From positions 1 to 17,093 of the forward strand of contig CAJIYV010000159.1 of assembly GCA_905181745.1 (NCBI GenBank): 17,093 nt of DNA. Direction: 5' to 3'. The stretch comes from an uncultured Actinomycetes bacterium (GTDB lineage Bacteria > Actinomycetota > Actinomycetes > S36-B12). Position 1 is the stretch's first letter, and every line of letters starts with the position of its first letter. This document shows, piece after piece, positions 7,251 through 13,901 of this stretch. Both the position numbers and the translations under genes were made by a program. A model generated the notes under the pieces. That model was not told where the DNA came from, ran no database searches, and saw only the letters and a list, made by a program, of their open reading frames with translations.

Positions 7251-8110
7251 GCGACACCCCCCGCTCGCTTCTTGCGAGCCGAACGGGTCTGCATCGCATC
7301 GGCAAAGCGAGTCATGGGAATAGTCAGTGCAATAAAAATCAGGGCCGCACCCACATAAGGGGTGTAATTAAAGTTCGAGGATGTGTCAATTTGGGCTCGG
7401 CGTAGCACCTCGATTGGTCCCAGAACTGCGACGAGGGCCGTGTCTTTTTGTAGTGAGATGAAGTCGTTGAGAAGTGGTGGTGTCACGTTTCGCACTGCCT
7501 GTGGCAGTACTACAAAGCGATTATTTTGCAATGAAGAAAGCCCCAAAGACCGCGCGGCCATTGTTTGACTGGGATGCACCGAACCAATCCCTGCACGAAA
7601 GACTTCTGCTACGTAAGCCCCGTAGGACAGAACGAGGGCGGCCGTTCCCCAAAAAATCGCGTCGCTGGGAACGCCGGTGAGCTGCAGTGCGGGCATGCCA
7701 AAGCCCAAAAGAAAAATCACCAAAATAGTGGGGACTCCACGGAAAATATCAACGTAGAGAGTTGCCAGGACACGAATTGGCAAAAAGATGGGTGACTTGA
7801 CAGTGCGGGCGAGAGCAACCAATAAGCCAATGATCAAAATTAGTGGTTCGGCGATGAAGAAAATCCGAACGTTCAGCCAGAAGGCTTGCAAAAGTCCCGG
7901 AAAGGACTCGGCAAATTGATCACCATTAAAAAACGTTTGTGCAACGGTGTCCCAACCAGAACTGCGACCCACTAGGAGGACAACTAAGGCCACAAATCCA
8001 AGCAGGCTGGCGACGCCAATGAGCGCATCCTGTCGAGCTTTTTTTCGCGAACGCGCCTGGCGCAGGGGGTCTACATAAACCGTTTCTGTGTCAGGAGCGG
8101 GATTGTTCAC
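7247..8110 (-). CDS. Permease subunit of a polar amino-acid ABC importer
   Basis: This is a 287-residue inner-membrane protein of the HisM/GlnP type. A basic cytosolic N-terminus (RQARSRKKARQ) leads to about five or six membrane segments. The EAA loop is visible as AARSLGLSSLQNNRFVVLPQ, followed by AVRNVTPPLLNDFISLQKDTAL, a strongly conserved stretch of amino-acid permeases. There is a single permease gene, so the transporter would use a homodimer. The GTG at 8110 is the furthest possible start, because an in-frame TAA lies two codons upstream. No clear Shine-Dalgarno is visible. It sits 34 nt downstream of the binding-protein gene and overlaps the ATPase gene by 4 nt. Confidence 0.92.
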   Translation of the reverse strand: MNNPAPDTETVYVDPLRQARSRKKARQDALIGVASLLGFVALVVLLVGRSSGWDTVAQTFFNGDQFAESFPGLLQAFWLNVRIFFIAEPLILIIGLLVALARTVKSPIFLPIRVLATLYVDIFRGVPTILVIFLLGFGMPALQLTGVPSDAIFWGTAALVLSYGAYVAEVFRAGIGSVHPSQTMAARSLGLSSLQNNRFVVLPQAVRNVTPPLLNDFISLQKDTALVAVLGPIEVLRRAQIDTSSNFNYTPYVGAALIFIALTIPMTRFADAMQTRSARKKRAGGVA

Positions 8111-8122
8111 GTGTTAATCGAT

Positions 8123-8141
8123 ACTAGTTACTTGGACTAGT
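8123..8141 (-). repeat. Paired ACTAGT palindromes between binding-protein and permease genes
   Basis: ACTAGT occurs at 8123-8128 and 8136-8141, separated by 7 nt. As each copy is self-complementary, the transcript could fold into a small 6-bp hairpin. Hairpins at this position in ABC operons often raise the binding protein over the permease, but the stem is weak. Confidence 0.3.
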
Positions 8142-8144
8142 TCC

Positions 8145-9053
8145 TTATTCCTTGAAGTACGGTGCTGAAGTCCCAGCCAACCACGCATCTTGGATCTCCT
8201 GGAGTTCGCCGGAGTCCTTAAGCGTTGTGAGTGCTTTGTTCACGCAGTTGACAAGTGGATTTCCTTGTTGGAACAGCAAACCGAATTCCTCGCCACCGGC
8301 TGCTGCTTGGAATTGACCGACAATTTTGCTGTTATCGAATTCCGCCGCGGTTACGTAGTAGGCGGTGGGGAGATCAACAACAATTCCGTCAATCTGTCCG
8401 TTTTGCAATGCACTCTTAGCGTCATTGGTGTCGTTGAAAACATAGGGCTCATCCGTAGGTTGAACAACCTCGGTAACAAAGGAAAGGCTGGTGGTTCCCA
8501 CCTGAGCACCCAACTTTGCGTCTTTGAGTTCCGTGATAGTGGTTGCACCGGCGATCGGTGAGTCGTTCAATGCAACTACTGCCTGATTCACTGTGTAGTA
8601 GCCATCAGAGAAATCGACAACTTCCGCACGCTCTGGCGTAATCGAGATTTGGTTTATGTCGAAGTCGAAGTTCTTGTTACCTGGGGCATAGGAAGTATTG
8701 AACGGGACTACTTCCCACTTCACGTCCATTGGTGCGAACCCCAGTTGAGAACCCACAGCGTATGCAATTGCTGATTCAAAACCTTCACCATTTGTGGGGT
8801 CATCATCAGAGAAATACGGAGGATATGCGGGAGTGTCAGTACCAACTGTCAGCATTCCCGGATTGATAGTTGTGAGATTTTCATAAGCACACTCATCTGT
8901 GGCTGCACTTTCTGAAGTGCTCTCTTCCACGGAAACTTCAGCAGCGGTCGTTTCTGCTGCGGTGTCGTCGCTGCTCGAAGAGCACGCTGACAATAAAAGT
9001 CCCGCAACGGCCAGTGAGGCCACCGCGCTACGACGAACTGATTTTCTCTGCAA
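8145..9053 (-). CDS. Solute-binding lipoprotein of the amino-acid ABC importer
   Basis: The 302-residue precursor has a basic N-terminus, a hydrophobic stretch and the lipobox LLLSAC with lipidated Cys24. A Ser/Thr/Glu/Ala-rich tether follows up to about residue 52. The rest is a type-3 extracellular binding domain: LTVGTDTPAYPPYF, GFESAIAYAV, FDFDINQISITPERAEVVDFSDGYY and GLLFQQGNP match the family. Cys56 and a Cys near residue 268 could form a disulfide. The likely ligand is a polar amino acid, but which one cannot be told. The start must be TTG or internal, because a TAG stop immediately precedes the TTG; GATGGGA upstream is a possible ribosome binding site. It is the first gene of the importer operon. 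Confidence 0.9.
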   Translation of the reverse strand: MQRKSVRRSAVASLAVAGLLLSACSSSSDDTAAETTAAEVSVEESTSESAATDECAYENLTTINPGMLTVGTDTPAYPPYFSDDDPTNGEGFESAIAYAVGSQLGFAPMDVKWEVVPFNTSYAPGNKNFDFDINQISITPERAEVVDFSDGYYTVNQAVVALNDSPIAGATTITELKDAKLGAQVGTTSLSFVTEVVQPTDEPYVFNDTNDAKSALQNGQIDGIVVDLPTAYYVTAAEFDNSKIVGQFQAAAGGEEFGLLFQQGNPLVNCVNKALTTLKDSGELQEIQDAWLAGTSAPYFKE

Positions 9054-9151
9054 CTATGTTCAATCCCATCAAAGAATTAGTTTTGTGAAGGCACGCAGGA
9101 GAGCGCTTTACAAGTCTTCCACTTGCGGTGCATGGGTTCTTCGCAGCCCCT

Positions 9152-9427
9152 CTATTGGCCACCCTTGGGGAGTGACTTATGGATTTTCTCACACTCCGGG
9201 CAAATGGGGAATTTGGATGGGTCACGATTTGGGGACCATTTCTTGCCACACAAGGCGGTAATCGCCGACCCGGTAACGGCACTCTCCACGATTTTGCCTT
9301 TCTCAACGTAATGGGCAAATTTTTCGTGGTCGCCGTCGTCGAAGCCTGATGTTCGTTCCTCAGTGAGGACACTGCCAAGCTCCTCAAGATCGGGGGCCGC
9401 GAGTGGGGTATCTAGTGGTGTGCTCAT
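9152..9427 (-). CDS. DUF3039 small zinc-ribbon-like protein
   Basis: This 91-residue protein has an acidic N-terminus and then a core with FAHYV, ESAVTGSAITALCGKKW and FPICPECEKIH. Cys60, Cys76 and Cys79 with His39 are well placed to bind a metal, probably zinc. The sequence matches DUF3039, a small conserved actinobacterial family with no established function. I chose the ATG at 9427 over an in-frame ATG at 9481: TACAGT ends 6 nt upstream, giving a leaderless start, and the longer frame would run to 30 nt from the divergent thioredoxin gene and add an unrelated tail. It is divergently transcribed from thioredoxin. Confidence 0.87.
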   Translation of the reverse strand: MSTPLDTPLAAPDLEELGSVLTEERTSGFDDGDHEKFAHYVEKGKIVESAVTGSAITALCGKKWSPNRDPSKFPICPECEKIHKSLPKGGQ

Positions 9428-9433
9428 GGACAC

Positions 9434-9439
9434 ACTGTA
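9434..9439 (-). promoter_or_regulatory. Leaderless -10 element of the DUF3039 gene
   Basis: Minus-strand TACAGT matches TANNNT and ends exactly 6 nt before the ATG. No strong -35 is visible at 17-18 nt. Confidence 0.5.
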
Positions 9440-9475
9440 CTTTCTCGGGGGTGAGCATGGACATGCATCATGAAT

Positions 9476-9510
9476 TTGCAATTCCTTCTTATACCCCCTA
9501 GGGTATATCC
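9476..9510 (+). promoter_or_regulatory. Thioredoxin promoter with CsoR-type operator over the -10
   Basis: TTGCAA at 9476-9481 and TAGGGT at 9499-9504 are 17 nt apart, and 6 nt separate the -10 from the ATG, so the transcript should be leaderless. The palindrome TATACCC-CCTA-GGGTATA at 9490-9507 covers the -10. Its core ATACC-N6-GGTAT (9491-9506) has the same spacing as the site beside the CsoR-family gene at 13474-13489. A bound repressor would block RNA polymerase. Confidence 0.7.
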
Positions 9511-9888
9511 ATGGCTACAGTAGAATTAACCGAATCTAGTTTCGCAGACACGATCAAGCAAAGCCCGATCGTCTTCGTGGACTTCTGGGCCCAATGGTGC
9601 GGACCGTGTCGCAGCTTCGCACCAGTCTACGAACAGGCTGCTTTGGCCAACACTGACATTGTATTCGCCAAAGTTGACACCGAGGCCGAACAAGGGTTGG
9701 CAGGAAGCTTCCAAATTTCGTCCATTCCGACCCTCATGGCAATCCGTGACGGCGTAGTGCTGTATTCACAAGCTGGTGCCCTACCCCAAGAGGGACTGAA
9801 CGAATTAATTTCGGCTGTCCGTGACGTTGATATGGAACAGGTGCGCACGGAGATTGCCAAGGCAAGTGACGACGCAACCCAGGACTAA
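9511..9888 (+). CDS. Thioredoxin
   Basis: This 125-residue cytosolic thiol-disulfide reductase has the active site WCGPC with Cys30 and Cys33, preceded by VFVDFWAQ. The cis-proline is Pro73 in SSIPTLM, and GALPQEGL marks the last strand/helix. It is slightly longer than the usual 105-110 residues because of an acidic C-terminal helix ending DDATQD. That form, with VDTEAEQ and a RSFAPVYEQAA helix, is common in actinobacteria. It has no signal peptide and stands alone. A CsoR-family operator on its promoter implies induction by copper or, more likely from the regulator's residues, by sulfane sulfur or thiol stress. Confidence 0.93.
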   Translation: MATVELTESSFADTIKQSPIVFVDFWAQWCGPCRSFAPVYEQAALANTDIVFAKVDTEAEQGLAGSFQISSIPTLMAIRDGVVLYSQAGALPQEGLNELISAVRDVDMEQVRTEIAKASDDATQD

Positions 9889-10013
9889 TTGTCCAAATAG
9901 GGGTTCTTAGCACACCCCCCCCTCCAGCACCTTTCACCACGGCTGACATGTGAGTTAAGAATCACCACGGGAGTCGGTTTATCCGCAGTGGGATCGCTCG
10001 AGGAGCCCACGAC

Positions 10014-10046
10014 TTGACAGGGTTCTAGGAAGTAGTGTTCTAGGAA
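10014..10046 (+). promoter_or_regulatory. Possible distal promoter with TTC-N3-GAA direct repeat
   Basis: A perfect TTGACA lies at 10014-10019. Immediately downstream, TTCTAGGAA occurs at 10023-10031 and again at 10038-10046, a 15-bp period. Each copy is a small inverted repeat TTC-TAG-GAA. A -10 at 17-18 nt would overlap the second copy, so a protein bound there could repress. The rest of the 264-nt gap 9889-10152 holds a GTGGG/CCCAC hairpin near 9988-10010 and the leader ORF noted separately. Confidence 0.4.
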
Positions 10047-10072
10047 CAGTCGTAACAGCTACAAAGGAATTT

Positions 10073-10156
10073 GTGGGCGAGGTGATCTTTCGAAAAAGCC
10101 TTCGGAATCCACCAATCTCCAGCTCCCTAAACGCTACTCCTAGACTTGTGAAATGA
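10073..10156 (+). CDS. Possible 27-codon leader peptide before argF
   Basis: A GTG at 10073 is preceded by AAAGGA at 10063-10068, a good ribosome binding site about 4 nt away. The frame runs 27 codons and stops at TGA 10154-10156, overlapping the next gene's start as ATGA. The peptide begins MGEVIFRKSLRN and contains three arginines at codons CGA, CGG and AGA, which are normally infrequent. It could be an arginine-sensing leader or a translational coupler. It could also be a chance frame: there is no homology evidence, and its last codons coincide with a proximal leaderless promoter. Confidence 0.3.
   Translation: MGEVIFRKSLRNPPISSSLNATPRLVK
10141..10152 (+). promoter_or_regulatory. Leaderless -10 element of argF
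   Basis: TAGACT at 10141-10146 ends 6 nt before the ATG at 10153. The same hexamer at the same distance occurs before the genes at 13513 and 15384. Confidence 0.55.
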
Positions 10157-11181
10157 CTGCCGCACTCACCCGTGAAGACGTACGCTCCCTAGGCCTCACC
10201 GATCGAGACTTTCTGCGCGAACTGGATTTCACCGCAGCTCAACTAAATTCCATTCTCGACTTGGCTGTTCGGCTCAAGCAGCTTCGCAAAGAACACAACG
10301 AGCCAGAACTGCTCTTGCACAAGAATCTTGCCGCTATTTTTGAAAAAACTTCAACCCGCACCAGAATCTCTTTCAGCGTCGCCATGAACGATCAAGGCGG
10401 AAACACTACTTTTCTGGATGGGTCATCAAGCCAAATTGGTCATAAGGAATCCCCCGCTGACACTGCGCGAGTGCTCAGCCGCATTTTCGATGCAATTGGA
10501 TTCCGCGGTAGCGAACAGGCTGTGGTCGAGGAGCTTGCCCAGTATTCACAGGTTCCGGTATACAACGGGCTCACAGATCAATGGCACCCCACCCAAATGC
10601 TGGCCGACTTCCTCACCATGCGTGAGCACCAAGATGAGCCTGGTGAGCAGATTTCATACTGCTACCTCGGTGATGCACGCAATAACATGGGAAATTCCCT
10701 GTTAATCATGGGAGCGATCATGGGCTCGGACACCAGAATCGTCGCCCCAAAAGCGCTGTGGCCAGAGCAATCAGTGATTGACCAAGCACATGAGCGAGCC
10801 CAGGACAGTGGAGCGCAACTCACAATCACCGAAGACCTCGCACAAGGGGTAGCCGGTGCAGAGTTCGTGCACACAGATGTCTGGGTGTCTATGGGGGAAC
10901 CTAAGGAAGTCTGGCAAGAGCGAATCGAGCTCCTCAAGCCCTACCAAGTGAATCAGGCGGTACTTGATTTGGCAGGACCACACTCAAAGGCAATGCACTG
11001 TTTGCCGGCCTACCACGACTCAAAGACAGTGCTTGGCGCCCAGATCTCACAGGACTTCAATCTTGACGGTGGGGTCGAAATCACGCATGATGTTTTTGAA
11101 TCACGTGCCAATATTTCATTTGATCAAGCTGAGAACCGGATGCACACGATCAAATCACTCTTGGTCGCGACCCTCGCCTAA
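10153..11181 (+). CDS. argF: Ornithine carbamoyltransferase
   Basis: The enzyme makes citrulline from ornithine and carbamoyl phosphate in the cytosol. The 342-residue protein has the carbamoyl-phosphate site STRTR (67-71), HPTQ (145-148), the ornithine loop SMGEP (246-250) and the catalytic HCLPA (282-286). The length and the segment SMGEPKEVWQERIELLKPYQVN are closer to the longer ArcB/enterobacterial ArgF branch than to the roughly 305-residue actinobacterial ArgF, so it may have been acquired or be catabolic. No other arg or arc gene is nearby, so the biosynthetic role is inferred. The start has no Shine-Dalgarno but a leaderless -10, and may also be coupled to a leader ORF. It converges with PEP carboxykinase, leaving a 12-nt gap and no terminator. 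Confidence 0.92.
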   Translation: MTAALTREDVRSLGLTDRDFLRELDFTAAQLNSILDLAVRLKQLRKEHNEPELLLHKNLAAIFEKTSTRTRISFSVAMNDQGGNTTFLDGSSSQIGHKESPADTARVLSRIFDAIGFRGSEQAVVEELAQYSQVPVYNGLTDQWHPTQMLADFLTMREHQDEPGEQISYCYLGDARNNMGNSLLIMGAIMGSDTRIVAPKALWPEQSVIDQAHERAQDSGAQLTITEDLAQGVAGAEFVHTDVWVSMGEPKEVWQERIELLKPYQVNQAVLDLAGPHSKAMHCLPAYHDSKTVLGAQISQDFNLDGGVEITHDVFESRANISFDQAENRMHTIKSLLVATLA

Positions 11182-11193
11182 TCGCGTGAATTC

Positions 11194-13023
11194 TTAAGAG
11201 TTGTTCAAGCGATCACGCAGCCCCTGCAACTGCGCATTGAGCTCCGCGGGTACCCGATCACCAAACTCTGCATAGTACTCCTTGGTTAACTCGGTTTCGA
11301 CCAACCATGAGTCAGCGTCAACAGCAAAGAGGTCGGCCAGTTGCGCTTCTGTTATGTCGAGCCCGTCCGTGTTCAACGCACCTGGTGTCGGGATCCGACC
11401 GATTGCAGTGTCGACCGCTTCAGCTTTACCGCTTAAGCGATTAACAATCCATTCGAGGACTCGCGCGTTTTCACCGAACCCCGGCCAAATGAATTTATCA
11501 TCTGCATCTTTTCTGAACCAATTCACCGAGTAGATGCGAGGCAGTTTATCCGGGCTAGTAAAACCTCCGATCTTGAGCCAGTGACCCCAGTAGTCAGCCA
11601 TGTTGTAGCCACAGAATGGCAACATGGCAAACGGATCCCGGCGCAGTGCGCCAACAGTTCCTTCGGCGGCGGCCGTCTGCTCGCTGGAAACAGATGAGCC
11701 AACGAACACGCCGTGCGGCCAGTCGAATGATTCCGAAACCAATGGCACGTTAGTCGCCCTTCGTCCACCAAAGAGAATTGCGTCAATTGGGACTCCAGCC
11801 GGGTCTTCCCAATTGGATGCAATTGAAGGGCACTGTCCCGCTGGGACAGTGAATCGCGCATTTGGGTGACTTGACGGATCTGCCGAGGCAGGGGTCCAGT
11901 CGTTGCCCTTCCAGTCGATTAAGTGCTGGGGGGCTTCGTCGGTCATGCCTTCCCACCAGATGTCACCGTCGTCAGTGAGAGCGACGTTCGTGAAGATTGA
12001 GTTGCCACTGAGTGAGCGAATCGCATTGGCATTGGTTTTCATGCCTGTACCAGGTGCAACCCCAAAGAAGCCTGCCTCTGGGTTAATTGCATAAAGCCGA
12101 CCATCCTCGCCAAATCTCATCCAAGCAATGTCATCACCAATAGTCTCCACACTCCAACCAGGAACGGTGGGTTCCAACATTGCCAGGTTGGTCTTTCCGC
12201 ACGCGGATGGGAATGCGGCCGTGATGTATTTGACGTCATTTTGTGGCGACGTCAATTTCAGAATCAACATGTGCTCGGCCATCCAGCCTTCATCGCGTGC
12301 CATGGCAGATGCGATTCGTAGTGCAAAGCATTTCTTACCCAGCAACGCATTTCCGCCGTATCCGGAACCGTAGGACCAAATCTCGCGGGTCTCCGGGAAA
12401 TGAACAATATATTTCGTGTCATTACACGGCCATGCGACGTCGGGGATTGAATTGCCGGAGTCATCGACCAATGGGTGGCCCACTGAATGCACTGCGGGAA
12501 CGAATTCACCAAATTCGCCGATTTGATCAAGTGCCGCCTGTCCCATGCGGGTCATGATTTTCATGTTCACAACCACGTAAGGGGAATCAGTGATCTCGAC
12601 TCCCAGTTGTGCGATGCGTGAACCAAGAGGTCCCATGGAAAACGGCACCACATACATGGTACGACCACGCATCGCGCCCTTCATCACTGAATTCAGAGTC
12701 GATCGCATCTCAGTAGGTTCCATCCAATTATTGGTGGGACCCGCATCAATTTCGCGCTGCGAGCAAATATAGGTGCGCTTTTCAACTCGAGCCACGTCGC
12801 TTGGATTCGAGCGGGCCAAGAATGAATTTGGGCGCAACGTCTGATTGAGTTTAAGCAGGGTACCGGCTTCGACCATTTGATTGGTGAGACGAGTCCACTC
12901 GGCCTCGGAGCCATCACTCCATTCAATTGCGTCAGGTTCAAGGAGCGCGGCCATTTCGTCAACCCACTCGAGGAGTTGTTTATTTTGGGTGGGTGCTGCG
13001 GCGAAATCGAGTTGAGCGGCCAT
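11194..13023 (-). CDS. pckG: Phosphoenolpyruvate carboxykinase (GTP)
   Basis: This cytosolic enzyme interconverts oxaloacetate and PEP using GTP/GDP, at the branch of gluconeogenesis and anaplerosis. The 609-residue length is typical of the GTP-dependent class. Visible motifs are YGGNALLGKKCFALRIAS, the kinase-1 loop FPSACGKTN (271-279, with reactive Cys275 and Lys277), the kinase-2 GDDIAW (296-301) and INPEAGFFGVAPGTG. His251 and the Lys230-Lys231 pair are placed for the catalytic metal. The start at 13023 is set by AAGGAAG about 7 nt upstream. An in-frame ATG at 13125 would add 34 residues and no family feature. A possible promoter on the minus strand is TTGTCG with TTTATT about 18 nt downstream (13134 to 13105). 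It lies downstream of the CsoR-family gene, separated by 163 nt. Confidence 0.95.
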   Translation of the reverse strand: MAAQLDFAAAPTQNKQLLEWVDEMAALLEPDAIEWSDGSEAEWTRLTNQMVEAGTLLKLNQTLRPNSFLARSNPSDVARVEKRTYICSQREIDAGPTNNWMEPTEMRSTLNSVMKGAMRGRTMYVVPFSMGPLGSRIAQLGVEITDSPYVVVNMKIMTRMGQAALDQIGEFGEFVPAVHSVGHPLVDDSGNSIPDVAWPCNDTKYIVHFPETREIWSYGSGYGGNALLGKKCFALRIASAMARDEGWMAEHMLILKLTSPQNDVKYITAAFPSACGKTNLAMLEPTVPGWSVETIGDDIAWMRFGEDGRLYAINPEAGFFGVAPGTGMKTNANAIRSLSGNSIFTNVALTDDGDIWWEGMTDEAPQHLIDWKGNDWTPASADPSSHPNARFTVPAGQCPSIASNWEDPAGVPIDAILFGGRRATNVPLVSESFDWPHGVFVGSSVSSEQTAAAEGTVGALRRDPFAMLPFCGYNMADYWGHWLKIGGFTSPDKLPRIYSVNWFRKDADDKFIWPGFGENARVLEWIVNRLSGKAEAVDTAIGRIPTPGALNTDGLDITEAQLADLFAVDADSWLVETELTKEYYAEFGDRVPAELNAQLQGLRDRLNNS

Positions 13024-13186
13024 GTGACTACTTCCTTGCGGTGGTTGTGGGAAGGCGGTTTTTCCGATAGCTAAGGATGCACCCAGAATTGCAAATTTGC
13101 CACCCAAATAAACGTGATCTACCACACTTGCGACAAAAAGCCCCGCAGTTATCCGCCGATAAAGGTGATGTAACCGTTTGCGCTGA

Positions 13187-13447
13187 TTAGGCCAGCGAGA
13201 GGAACAGTTTCTCGAGTTGATCGCGAGTCATAGGGGCGTCGTCACCCTTTTCGAAACACTCCTGCATTCCGGTGGCTACGACCTTGAAGCCAGCCCGATC
13301 AAGTGCTTTGGAAACCGCAGCAAGCTGGGTGACCACGTCAGCGCAACTTCGACCGGTTTCAATCATGTTGATCACACCATCAAGTTGACCCCGGGCACGC
13401 TTTAGGCGGGTGAGCACTTCGGTATTGACCTCCAGTTGCGGTTCCAT
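13187..13447 (-). CDS. CsoR/CstR-family transcriptional repressor lacking the copper-ligand His
   Basis: This 86-residue all-helical protein of the CsoR/RcnR/FrmR (DUF156) family reads RLKRARGQLDGVINMIETGR, then SCADVVTQLAAVSKALDRAGFK, and ends LEKLFLSLA. Copper sensors use Cys36-His61-Cys65 (M. tuberculosis CsoR numbering). Here Cys35 and Cys64 are kept, but the His position is Gly60. The two cysteines are 29 apart, the spacing of C31/C60 in the persulfide sensor CstR. It is therefore more likely to sense sulfane sulfur or another thiol-reactive signal than copper. The ATG at 13447 is chosen; the longer frame from 13495 would be translated through the operator. It is divergent from the AhpD-like gene and shares an operator with it, implying autoregulation. 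Confidence 0.9.
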   Translation of the reverse strand: MEPQLEVNTEVLTRLKRARGQLDGVINMIETGRSCADVVTQLAAVSKALDRAGFKVVATGMQECFEKGDDAPMTRDQLEKLFLSLA

Positions 13448-13454
13448 AGTGCAC

Positions 13455-13460
13455 AGACTA
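13455..13460 (-). promoter_or_regulatory. -10 element of the CsoR-family gene
   Basis: Minus-strand TAGTCT ends 7 nt before the ATG at 13447, consistent with a leaderless or nearly leaderless transcript. With a 17-nt spacer, the -35 falls at 13478-13483, inside the operator. Confidence 0.5.
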
Positions 13461-13468
13461 CTCGGCTT

Positions 13469-13489
13469 TACCCATACCGGCATGGGTAT
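13469..13489. promoter_or_regulatory. CsoR-family operator between divergent genes
   Basis: TACCCAT at 13469-13475 and ATGGGTA at 13482-13488 form a perfect 7-bp inverted repeat. The overlapping ATACC-N6-GGTAT at 13474-13489 matches the thioredoxin site in half-sites and spacing (12 of 16 positions identical). Both divergent promoters would place their -35 at 13478-13483, so one bound repressor could silence both genes. Confidence 0.7.
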
Positions 13490-13500
13490 CCCCACCAGAC

Positions 13501-13512
13501 TAGACTTTTATC
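13501..13512 (+). promoter_or_regulatory. Leaderless -10 element of the AhpD-like gene
   Basis: TAGACT at 13501-13506 ends 6 nt before the ATG at 13513, so the operon transcript should be leaderless. Confidence 0.55.
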
Positions 13513-13878
13513 ATGACCGATTCCACGGAACATTCCCACGGCAAAGGTGTTCAGAGCACATTGGCCCCCCTCGCCCGCGAATTACGCAAGGTGATCCCTG
13601 ACACGTACGCGGGATTCGCTGCGCTTCACACCGCCGCCCTCGCCGAAGGGGCGCTCCCCTCTAAGACAAAAGAGCTAATTGCTTTGGCCATTGCTGTCGT
13701 TGAACAGTGCGATGGCTGTATTGCCGCCCATGCGCGAGGTGCTGCCAAAGCCGGTGCCACAAAAGAAGAAGCGGCCGAAGCAATCGGGGTTACCTTCTTA
13801 ATGGCCGGCGGCCCTGCAACGGTGTACGGGCCTCGGGCCTACTCTGCGTTCTGTGAATTTGCCGAACCCAGCGGATAG
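13513..13878 (+). CDS. AhpD-like carboxymuconolactone decarboxylase-family protein
   Basis: This 121-residue helical protein of the CMD/AhpD fold carries the redox motif EQCDGCIAAHARGA, with Cys66, Cys69 and His73. This is the CxxC-x3-H arrangement of the peroxidase-type branch rather than the true decarboxylases. The flanking LPSKTKELIALAIAV and AGATKEEAAEAIGVTFLMAGGPATVYGPRA are typical. The N-terminus (TEHSHGKG) has two histidines. A thiol reductase or peroxidase role is inferred from the motif; the substrate is unknown. Its promoter lies under the CsoR-family operator, so it is a direct candidate target of that repressor. It is the first gene of an operon, with the S51 peptidase gene starting 23 nt after its stop. 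Confidence 0.9.
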   Translation: MTDSTEHSHGKGVQSTLAPLARELRKVIPDTYAGFAALHTAALAEGALPSKTKELIALAIAVVEQCDGCIAAHARGAAKAGATKEEAAEAIGVTFLMAGGPATVYGPRAYSAFCEFAEPSG

Positions 13879-13901
13879 CTCCCGATGAAAGGCAATCCCA
13901 C

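Noticed and set aside
9988..10010. GTGGG/CCCAC hairpin after the thioredoxin gene as a terminator
   Set aside because: The stem is only about 5 bp with a long loop, and no T-run follows it.
13091..13100. Perfect palindrome GCAAATTTGC upstream of PEPCK
   Set aside because: It is short, AT-rich in the centre and not repeated elsewhere in the window, so it is too weak to call an operator.
13024..13125. Extended PEPCK start at 13125
   Set aside because: The 34 extra residues are outside the family length, while AAGGAAG lies just before the ATG at 13023.
13154..13167. TTATC-CGCC-GATAA inverted repeat after the CsoR-family gene as a terminator
   Set aside because: The stem is only 5 bp, and the nearest minus-strand T-run is about 9 nt away after a GC stretch.
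13187..13489. Reading the CsoR-family gene as a copper regulator
   Set aside because: The copper-ligand His is absent (Gly60), and no copA, copZ or other copper gene is in the window. A persulfide or thiol sensor fits better, though copper is not excluded.
13448..13495. Extended start for the CsoR-family protein at 13495
   Set aside because: It would translate through the operator and the promoter, and the added residues are not part of the family core.
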